From Crambe crambe (lineage: Eukaryota > Porifera > Demospongiae > Poecilosclerida > Crambeidae): 64,000 bases of DNA. The notes below the pieces were generated by a model. That model had not been told where the DNA came from. It did not search any database and worked only from the letters and a program-made list of their open reading frames with translations. The DNA lies in contig OZ004592.1 in assembly GCA_963924555.1 (NCBI GenBank), positions 6,696,001 through 6,760,000 on the forward strand. The letters run 5' to 3'. Position numbers and translations under genes: made by a program. Shown piece by piece: positions 55,222 to 64,000 of the stretch (the first letter of the stretch is position 1; each line of letters begins with the position of its first letter).

Positions 55222-58200
55222 TTAGTCAAACCATAATGGAGTGTAACAGCTATACACTTGCATTTTATTCAACTCTGTCATTGAACCATAAGCTGGACAT
55301 TTCTTCATTCTAGTGGTGCTAAGAAGAAAACACAAATACAGTCATGCAACCATCAAGTCCTGGCTTGCTCAGTAGTAGCTAGTCTCACCTGGCATGATCC
55401 CTCCTCCTCCTTTCCATCACTTCATAACCCGAGTCATCAGTGGTTTGGCTGCCAACAATGTACAAGTTTCAGTGATTAATAGCAAACTTATTTAGCTAGC
55501 CACTTACACATTGCTTTCCTTCGCTGTTTTGGTCACTGTAATTTGACTGTAGTAGACTTCTCCATTGTTCAAATTCTCTTGAGAGGCTGAGCTGTATAAT
55601 TGTGCATAAGCTACTTCCTACTAATAGAGATAGCTAGAGCAGCTGCAGTGTGTATTGTACATGATTTACATTACTTCATAGGTTGGCTCCTCCGCTCTCA
55701 AGTTGAGCTTTTCATATGCTCCATTGATGGACAGTTCATCAAAAGTCTCTCCATTTCTTTGATTCCCACCATGTCTCTCTATGTTATCATAGGTGGAGCT
55801 GCTGAGAGAAGGCCATGATAAACAAACACCATTTTACAGCTACAAGTTGCACTGTAGAGTTGTCCTTACTTGACTGCTGTAGGACTAAAGTCATGCTCCT
55901 TACGTCTGCAAATGATCAATATAATAATTATGGTACCCAATACATACACCAATCTGGTCATCATTGTGTACCTCCTTGGAGTCCTTGCCCTGAATTTCAC
56001 CAAAATGACAACTATGATGATAACGATGCTCAAAATGACAATGAGAACTGGTGCCAGAATCACCAAGAATAGAACTCCCTGTGATTTCTTAGTCACAATG
56101 GCATCTGAAATCAATTAGAGTGAACAAGCAGCTGCTAAGAGCAATTTCTAGATGATCTCTTACTTGGTAATCTTGCACCAATGGCTTCCGACGTGTTATT
56201 TCCTTCCCGTTCCACACCACTGACGTTGACAACGGCAACCACCTGAAACTCGTACTCTGACCCTTCCCTGAGACCCCCAACTACACCAGAACAGGCATCA
56301 CCAGGGAAGGAGACACTACCACCCTGTGACTCCTCTTTCTCCCTCTCCCTGCTGGAGTTCATGTTTACAAGTGCATAATTGACTTTGTAGCTAAGCACAT
56401 CGTCAACAGAAAGCTTCCTCCACGACACTTCCATGCTAGTAGCATTGACTGGTACTGCCATGACACCAAACACTTGATCTAGAGATGTTGGACACATCAC
56501 ATTCCCACATCTGAGTCTTCTCTGCTCAACTCACCTATTCCTCTGGTGGTCTGAATCACTATGGTGACCTCTCCCTTCAGAGTTCCTATCCTAGCCCGAA
56601 TGCTGACTTCATAGGTCATTTGAGGGATCAGATTGGTAACTCTGTATGATGTGACTGTCCTGTTGACCCTTATTTGATTAATAGGGTTTGCCCCAGGCAC
56701 ATAGAGACGATAATTGAGTTCGTATTCTGTGATGAGATCATGTACCCTCTGGTCAGTTGGAGGGTCCCACGTTAGTAGCATGGACACAATGCCTGGTATG
56801 GTCCTGAGGTTAGCTACCGGACCAGGGGCTGGAAGAGGGGGAAGGTGAGGAAGAGAAGTATGCACAACAAAGGAGGTGTCATATACGGGTATGCCTAACC
56901 TTTTGGTATGGCAGCTGTTGCAAGTGAGCTGTAGCTTCCAATTCCCATGCTGTTAACAGCTCCCACTTCAAACTCGTACTTTTCCAGCTGCTTGAAGTTA
57001 GAGTCCCTGATGGTGAATGTGGTGGAAGTGGACTGTCTAGAGTGTCTTAGTGGGGAGCCAGCCACCCCATATCTGATGATGTAGTGAAGTATACCTGTAT
57101 CATCATTGACCTCCTTGCACTCCAACTCCTTCCAGGAGATGGTGAACTCACGAGGGGAGGAGCTACCTACAGCAACCACTCCCACAGGGGGCCCTGGAGC
57201 TGGAGAGGGAGAGAGATGATTCACAATACTATAATCAGTCACTGCTACATACTAACTGCTCCAGTCTTCAGTCTCAAAATGGACGTTGAAGGGAGTCCTA
57301 GTCCTTGTCTTCCCTGTGTACGCACTAAAATCTTGTACTCTGTGAACTCCTCCAAGCCTCGGAGGGTGTGGCTAGTGGTCCCTCCCCCTTCCACAAGCTC
57401 ACTCCTTCCTTCCACCCCATCACATGATCCCTCTGCTGGAATATAGGTCACCTTGAACCCACTCACTTCTTGATCCGTAAAGAGATCCCAATGAACCAAG
57501 ATACTGGTGGGTGATTGGACGGATGCCCTGATGTTGGAGGGAGGAGAAAGGATCTCAATTTCTGTTCTAGTACTCCCTCTAATGTTCCCCACTGAACATG
57601 CGTATGTTCCCGGCTGTCCACCTCCCTTCACTCGCAGAATGTTATCAAACGTTGAAGTCCTTCCATCTCTCAGCACCTGGAAGTTCTCCGAGTTTCCCTC
57701 AGAGAGAGGTGCTCCATTGTGGGTCCATGTTACCCTTGTGGGTGGGGATGCAGAGGAGGTACAGGTGATGGTGAATGTGGGGAGGATGGTGGAAGGGGAG
57801 GTCTCTTCTCGCAGGATTGGAGGAGAATTCAACCGAGGAGACACTATGGACAAAATAAGAACAGTTTTTTCTTTGATAAAATTAACAGTGTCCAGCTAGA
57901 GTACCAGCAGACTATTATACTATACTATACATATGGACAAAGGGTTGCTAGGGCTAGGGCTAGGGCTAGGGCTAGGGGTAGGGATAAGGCTAGGACTAGG
58001 GCTAGGGGTAGGGCTGGCTGGGCTAGGGTTAGATATAGATTTTCCTGCCAGTACTTCAGCTACAGAATTGAAGAACTTATAGCTTAGCCTCAACAGCTAC
58101 ATTGTTTTCTGTTTCATGGAAGTACCCTGGTGCATATGACCATTCAACACTAGATAGGTGAAAAATGCTCTGTCCATTATTAGCAGCAACATGTTTATGC

Positions 58201-59008
58201 TTATGGGGGAATCCACTCAAGTGAGAAGTTTCAGCCATTTACTGCATACCTGTTATAGTTGCTGCATATTAAACCTCTCACAGTTCAAGACTTTAGAGGT
58301 TTTAAAAAGCCATACTGTTCCAATATTGTTCATAGCTCTTTGGGCCGGCGTTGACTTCTTAAAAGTTGTTATTATAGCCGTAACCATTAAAAATACCAAT
58401 TAGGTATAGCTATTGTTCTGTTTTATATGATGACTTAGAGCTATGGAGAGCAATGTGATTTTAGTAACAATCACCTCAAGCCCCGGCCCCCCTCCCCTCC
58501 TCCTCCTCCAGTATTATTAACCTTGGCCTTGATATGTGGCATTGGTATATATTCCAACATAAAGTGTTTGGAGAACAGAGTTTTCGTCTGGAATCTTGCA
58601 GCTGTAAATGCCTTCCAAAGTACTGGTGAACCGATCTTGAAGATGCAGTTCTGCTCTGTCACTTTTCGGCAGTGCATAGAAGGGACCATGCTGTTCTCGA
58701 GGACCAACTAGACTTCCATTGGGATAATGCCACTCCCCAATCCCCTGGCTCGTTGTTTTCAGCGAGGAAAAACAAGCTAAATGATTGTCACTGAGACTAG
58801 CAGCATTGATGATAGTTACATTTTGTAGAGTTAATAGTTGGTTCTCAGTAAGGCGAGCAAGCAAGACCCCTGCATAATATATAGTATGAAGATGCTAGAT
58901 AGCTAATTATACAATAGCTAATTATACAATAATAATACCTTGTTGAAGCAAGTTCTGCGCATAACTTATGTAGATACAACTGCATAGCAGAATCAAAACA
59001 CCATACAT
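55222..59008 (-). CDS. Ig/FN3 single-pass receptor with a tyrosine-motif tail
   Basis: The ATG at 59008 starts a signal peptide (YGVLILLCSCIYISYAQ). Ectodomain order: an N-terminal unit with GEWHYPNGS...EGIYSCKIP (58860-58520), an Ig domain (FTITCTSSASPP...GTYACSVG), then four FN3 domains (about 57600-56160; for example FTISWKELECKEVNDD and MEVSWRKLSVDDV). A membrane helix follows (GVLFLVILAPVLIVILSIVI, about 56080-56000), then basic KFRARTPRR. The tail is split over several small exons with Tyr motifs YDNI, YEKL, YEVM, YYSQI and YEVM, and ends with the stop at 55224-55222. No kinase domain is seen. It looks like an adhesion or recognition receptor using SH2-type adaptors (inference). Paralogue of the divergent gene at 59244. 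Last exons are approximate. Confidence 0.75.
56780..57140 (-). repeat. Inverted copy of a nearly identical tract (receptor pair), left arm
   Basis: About 360 bp covering most of one FN3 exon, a whole intron and the start of the next FN3 exon. It is almost identical to 61026-61384 in inverted orientation, while flanking exons are clearly diverged. Confidence 0.9.
57946..58031. repeat. Telomere-like GGGCTA/GGGGTA repeats
   Basis: About 14 degenerate hexamers (GCTAGG, GGTAGG, one GGTTAG) in a first-half intron of the minus-strand receptor gene. Confidence 0.85.
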
Positions 59009-59243
59009 CTTCCCCTCACTCCTTTTCCAACACTTGCTACACCAGCAAGCAAGCAAGCAAGCAATCGCACTTTTTTTTTATAAACCGTAATCTTTGCTGC
59101 GCGCGCATGTTCAATCAATACTATTATTTGTCGTGGGTGTGGCCTTTACACCTTTAATTGTCCCACATCCTGTTATTAATAGCATAACATGCAAGAAGAC
59201 AATTATTTTTGGAAAGAAAGTAAAAGCATCGAGATCGAGAAGA
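59009..59243. promoter_or_regulatory. Bidirectional promoter of the receptor pair
   Basis: 235 bp between divergent ATGs. Contains an AGCA tetramer repeat (about 59043-59062), a poly-T run, and GCTGCGCGCGCATG (59097-59110), which includes a partial NRF1-like GCGCATG. Confidence 0.55.
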
Positions 59244-62200
59244 ATGCTTAAGTTGTTGATAGCGATTTTGCTGAGTGTACAGATATGTTCTTCTCAAAGG
59301 CCGACCACAGGTGAATAAATCTTGGCTAGCTATTAAACCTTAGTCATAGCTGGTAATTGGTATAAATAGCTCCTTTATTAAGTTACTAAATTTCGTGGCT
59401 AGCCAAAAAGCAGTGTTTTGGTAGATAGCTATTTTCAGCAGGTTTCTCTCTCTGCACACATGATTCAGGAGTTGCACTCTTTCGTGTTAGAGGGGGGCAG
59501 ATGCTCCCAAATATCACTATCATTAACTCGGAAACTCTGCTTGGTGGAATAACCTGCTCCTCTTCTCTGGACTTATCTGGTTCAACTGAGGACATTGGAG
59601 AATGGCACTATCCTGATGGGCGTGTAGTTGGACCTCAGAGACAAGAACCTTTGTATACGCTGAAAAGACTAAGCCGAGTGGAGCTCCATGGTCAGTCTGG
59701 AATCTCTAGCTCTCTGGAAGGAATTTACACCTGCAGGATTCCAGATCAGAGTAGGATAATTCGGACACTCTATGCTGGAATATACACTCCTACTAGTTAC
59801 AATGGCCAAGGTATTGCATTGAAAGCTCAGAGAAGTATTAAGTAGTTCTGTTATGGATATTGCTACTCCACTGCATAGAGCTACTGTGCAGTGCTATAAC
59901 ATACTTTTTCCCCCCTTCTTTTTCTGCAGCTGCTCCTCAACTGAATTCTCCTGTGGTCTTGAATCTGGAGTCTCCTACCTCCAGTCTTTCCACAACCTTT
60001 ACCCTCACCTGTACCTCCTCGGCATTCCCACCCACAGAGGTCATATGGACACGCAATGGAGTCTCACTTCCACCAGGGAACACTTCAGACAACTTCCAGG
60101 TGCTGAGAAATGCAAGAACAACCACTTTTGATAACGTTTTGCGAGTAAGAGATGGACTGGTAGGCAATTATCGATGCACTGTGAACAACACCAGGGGAGA
60201 AAACTCTCGAGACATCACAATCAGAAGTAATCACTTTATCTTTTTCTTCCTCACTTCAATCACTGTGTGTGTATTTCTTCTCATTTCAGAGCCTTCAGAG
60301 ACTCCTGAGAGCATCACAGCTACTCCACTGGGGGACAATAACGTCAAAGTCAACTGGAACTCTCTTAGTGATATCCGTCAATACATAGTAATCTACCAAA
60401 ATGGTTCCGACACTTCTTCTGTCAGGACTAATGACACCAATGTCACTTTGAATGGGCTACTGGTGGATGTCACTTATTCCATCACTGTGCAAGCATTGGA
60501 GGACTTACCTGGTCCCATCAGTAGCCCTGTATCCATAACTTTACAAGGTAAGGAGGACACTGTCATGTGACTTAACTGAATGACCCCTCCACCCTCTCGT
60601 ACTTGATATAGTTCCTCCTCCTCCTTCAATCGTGATGGCTTCCTCTCCCTCTTCAACCTCCATCTTTGTCATGTGGAGACCCCCGTCCACGAGTCAGGTG
60701 ATCAGAGGATTTGAAGTCTCATACAGTCCAGCTAACAACTCGTGTGATGGGATAGAGGGAAGATCTGAGTTCGTAGAAGGAGGAGAGAGCACTAACCACA
60801 CCCTCCAGGGTTTGGAAGAGTTCACAAAGTACAATATTGAGGTACGCACACGAGGAATTCAAGGACTTGGACTCCCTTCGCCATCCAGGAGTCAAAGGAC
60901 GGGAAAAGCTTGTACGTAACAGTGAGTATTATGTGGAGCGGGTTCATCTCCTCTCCCTCTCCAGCTCCAGGGTCCCCTGTGAATGTGACTGTTGTAGGTA
61001 GCTCCTTCCCTCTTGGGTTCAACATCTCCTGGAAGGAGTTGGAGTGCAAGGAGGTCAATGATGATACAGGTATACTTCACTACATCATCAGATATGGGGT
61101 GGCTGGCTCCCCACTAAGACACTCTAGACAGTCCACTTCCACCACATTCACCATCAGGGACTCTAACTTCAAGCAGCTGGAAAAGTACGAGTTTGAAGTG
61201 GGAGCTGTTAACAGCATGGGAATTGGAAGCTACAGCTCACTTGCAACAGCTGCCATACTAAAAGGTTAGGCATACCCGTATATGACACCTCCTTTGTTGT
61301 GCATACTTCTCTTCCTCACCTTCCCCCTCTTCCAGCCCCTGGTCCGGTAGCTAACCTCAGGACCATACCAGGCATTGTGTCCATACTAGCAACGTGGGAA
61401 CCGCCATCAGACCAGAGGGTACATGATCTCATCACGGAATATGAAGTCACTTATCGTCTCTCCATGTCTGGGGCAAACCCTATTAATCGGATAAGGGTCA
61501 ACAGGACGGTCAATTCCCACAGAGTGATCCAGCTGATTCCACAGGTCTTGTACAGTATCAGCATCAGAGCATACATCAAGAATCTGAAAGGAGATGCAAT
61601 GACATCCATCATATCCACTCAAGGAATAGGTACATACATGCATGATACATGGTTGGTAGGTGGTACATACATGCATGATACATGGTTGGTACAACATGGT
61701 ACATACATGCATGGTACATGGTTGGTACAGGTAGAAGATTGTGGTACATGCATGGAGATATTTTATCAAGGAATCTTGTTAACTTTTAGTAAGATGACAA
61801 TCACTAGGTGCTATATAGACAAGTATAATTTCCCTCCACATTATATGGAAAGGGGACTCACAGAGCCTCGTAGCCAGGCTTGGAAATTGCTATGGATGGG
61901 AATATTATTTTGACTGTGAATGTGTTGATCTCTAAATGTTTGCGTCCTGTCTCTTATGTCACTTGATATTCAACATTATCCCAACCTCTCTTCTCTTACT
62001 AGATCGGGTGTTTGGAGTCACCGTGGAACCAACGAGCAGGTCAAGAGTTAGGGTGTTGTGGAGGAGACTTAGTGTGGAGGACGTGGAGAACTACAGGGTC
62101 TATTACTCCCTTACCAGTGGACCTGCTCGCAGGAGACGACAGATGTCTGAGAGGAGCGCCACATTTCCGGGAAATGCCAGTTCTGGTGTGATTTCCAACC

Positions 62201-64000
62201 TGGACAACGGGGGGCAGTACAGGTTCCAGGTGGTAGCTGTAGTCACTGTCAGTGGGTTGGAGCGTGAAGGTCAGAGGTCAGAGGTCTCAGTGGCGACGGT
62301 GGAAGGAGTGAGAGGTGAGTTTTCCAACAGTAATAGTTGTCATAGCAACACTAATTAAGGGCTAGATCTATTATGTTTTAAACATTTCCAAGAAACTAGC
62401 TAATATGGTACAAATTTCATAATCTGTCAGTTGATAATGAAGCTAATAATTATGGCTCTCTGAGAGTATGTGCTCTAATATATCTCATCACTCTTCCACA
62501 GGTCTCTCCACCTCGGCCATTGCAGGCATCATCATTGCTGTGGTGGTTCTTGTTCTTCTCCTCTTCCTCTTCCTCTTCCTCTTCCTTGCCATCTGGTGGT
62601 ATGTCTGTATGTATCGTCCAAGCATTGTCAATGTCTGCCTTAGTTTCATTGATATAATCAGTCACTTGGCAGCCATTGGAGTGCTTTCATTAGTTAATCA
62701 TAACATGGACAAGCCAACTTGGACCTTCGTCGTTAGTATGTACCTACACCCTCGGCCCAGAGGTGTGGTGATCTATTAATACCAATCACCGCCTCAACAT
62801 GTGGTCCCTTCCAGTTGTGGTCCCTTACTCGAAGGGACAAGAGTTACGATGTAGCAGTCTACATGGCATTTGAGGGACAATGGGTTCATCTCATCCCTTT
62901 CTCCATTTGAGTATAATGGTTGCTTCATTGCTGCCCCCCCTCCCCCCTCTCCCCTCCCCCCTACCCTCTTCCATTTGAGGGGATGTGGGCTGTATCTTCG
63001 TACTCTCTCACCCACTATGAATTATCTTTTTAGGAGGCACAGGAGGAGAGGCAAATTTGTCCTCAACAAGAAGAGAAAAGAAAACTTTGAACTCCAACCA
63101 CCAAAGTCACCTGCCGTCACCACCTTACCTCTGCCGGACTTTGACCCCTATGTGCAAGGTGAGCTTGTGTATGGTCAGAACCAGCTGAGAGCTTTGAGCA
63201 AGTCTCATTCCAAGTCTGACCAAGTCTCATTCCAATCATTAAGTCTTGATCAGAATGTTCCAATAAGTCTCGATCGTTCCATGCAGTCTCATTCCAAGTC
63301 TTGATATCATTCCAGTCTCATTCCAATGTTGTAGTTGTTGCCTGTGAGAGATACATTTAAGGGAGTTGTGAGGGATAAGTTGTGGATGAGTGGGTTGAGT
63401 TATCCAAACACTGGAGTAAAGTCAAAGTAGCATTCATGCAATTCCTGCCTAATGACCACAGAACGACCATTTGAGCATAATTTATTGCCGAGTTGTTAAT
63501 GGGTTTAGTAGCAAAGCAGAACTCATTTGATTATTCCACCATTGATTCTCATGCTGTTCTGTCATGTGACTGTGCCTATAATTATCTCATTGCGACAGTT
63601 TCCAAGCCCATCATCCAGGAGTTCCCAAAAGATACCATCATACTGGAAGGCCAGGCTGTGACCTTTGAACCCAAGGTGGTGGGGACGCCACCGCCCACAG
63701 TGGCATGGTACCACAATGGGTCGATAATCTCCTCTGACTATGCCATGGAAGTGAAAAATGACGGGAGCCTTGTCTTGGCTTGTGCAGAGCTGAAACACAC
63801 GGGAACATATCGCTTTACCGTCAGCAACAGTGCTGGCTCGGTCCAGGGTCAAGTGAGTCTATGAATCAACTATACATGTATGAGAACTGATCATGTGACT
63901 GTGTGTGGGGAAGAGGAGTTATTGTCAGGCATCCTATGTACGAGCACAAATCATGTGACTGTCTAGGGGAGGGGGGGGCAGTATCCTACCAACCTACTGA
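59244..64000 (+). CDS. Ig/FN3 single-pass receptor, paralogue, with an Ig domain after the membrane helix (partial)
   Basis: The ATG at 59244 opens a signal peptide (LKLLIAILLSVQICSS). Order: N-terminal unit GEWHYPDGR...EGIYTCRIP (59500-59810); Ig (FTLTCTSSAFPPTEVIWTRN); five FN3 domains (60290, 60620, 60965, 61335 and 62005 onward); a membrane helix (IAGIIIAVVVLVLLLFLF, about 62515-62600). Then comes stop-transfer RRHRRRGK on an exon at about 63034. That exon ends ...DFDPYVQ in phase 1 and joins in frame to an I-set Ig exon (63601-63855: PIIQEFPKDTIILEGQ, TVAWYHNGS, HTGTYRFTVSNSAGS). So an Ig domain seems to lie on the cytosolic side, or the last exon belongs to another transcript. The gene runs off the window. 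It has one FN3 more than its inverted partner. Confidence 0.72.
61026..61384 (+). repeat. Nearly identical tract (receptor pair), right arm
   Basis: Partner of the inverted tract at 56780-57140. It includes the intron starting GGTTAGGCATACCCG. Confidence 0.9.
61629..61756. repeat. TACATGCATGATACATGGT-type tandem repeat
   Basis: About four imperfect units of roughly 30-40 bp in the intron after the fourth FN3 domain. The rest of that intron (to about 62000) shows nothing recognisable. Confidence 0.85.

Noticed and set aside
55011..55313. Plus-strand ORF of 100 aa downstream of PDE12
   Set aside because: No family resemblance, and it overlaps the antisense last exon of the receptor gene. Chance ORF.
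63170..63330. Repeated AAGTCTCATTCCAA motifs as a possible repeat-protein exon
   Set aside because: They lie after a good GTGAGC donor in the intron of the plus-strand receptor. The apparent coding is read-through of a short intronic repeat.
1..64000. CRISPR arrays, bacterial operons, integrated virus or insertion sequences
   Set aside because: Repeats here are simple or minisatellite type without spacers. All recognisable genes are spliced metazoan genes. No transposase, reverse transcriptase or capsid-like ORF was found.

Overview
The window reads as nuclear DNA of an early-branching animal, most likely a demosponge (inference). The genes are metazoan: NALCN, RAB28, MIC60/IMMT, CFAP43, TCERG1, PDE12, EIF3A, AMBRA1. 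They are packed tightly, many introns are only 50-80 nt, and neighbours sit head-to-head or tail-to-tail with 20-250 bp between them. A tRNA-Pro, three candidate intronic C/D snoRNAs and many simple repeats fit a small invertebrate genome. No prokaryotic operon, CRISPR array or virus was seen.

Layout: (1) 1-2968, minus, 3' end off the window: unrecognised low-complexity protein. (2) 3618-5450, plus: BOD1L/Shg1-type protein, tail-to-tail with (3) 5471-7129, minus: a very short AMBRA1. (4) 7324-8355, plus: RAB28. (5) 8554-13597, plus: EIF3A with three candidate intronic snoRNAs. (6) 13731-17267, minus: glutaminyl-tRNA synthetase without the N-terminal appended domain. (7) 17376-20100, plus: Calx-beta-like membrane protein. 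(8) 20385-20995: decayed copies of the TCERG1 3' end and the QARS 5' end. (9) 21107-25997, minus: TCERG1. (10) 26264-28100, minus: hexokinase. (11) 28487-30926, minus: FERM protein. (12) 31108-31347, plus: small unknown ORF. (13) 31412-34326, minus: MIC60. (14) 34479-43419, plus: CFAP43, whose introns hold a whole antisense SOD-like gene (36767-38502) and a tRNA-Pro gene. (15) 43583-52684, minus: NALCN. (16) 52842-54910, plus: PDE12. (17) 55222-59008, minus, and (18) 59244 to the window end, plus: two paralogous Ig/FN3 receptors arranged head-to-head.

The most notable observations are: the EIF3A snoRNA host structure, where the only three long introns are the three with C/D architecture; the inverted receptor pair with a nearly identical tract of about 360 bp that includes an intron, pointing to recent gene conversion; the RFX X-box just upstream of the ciliary gene CFAP43; the A-B-C'-A'-C pattern around the Calx-beta gene, pointing to a decayed tandem duplication; the reduced AMBRA1 and QARS; and an EEEE selectivity filter in NALCN.

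Exon limits were read by hand from GT/GC-AG sites, reading phase and recalled family sequences. For EIF3A, QARS, RAB28, BOD1L, PDE12 and the SOD-like gene the summed exons are a multiple of three. For the other genes, inner exon limits are approximate.
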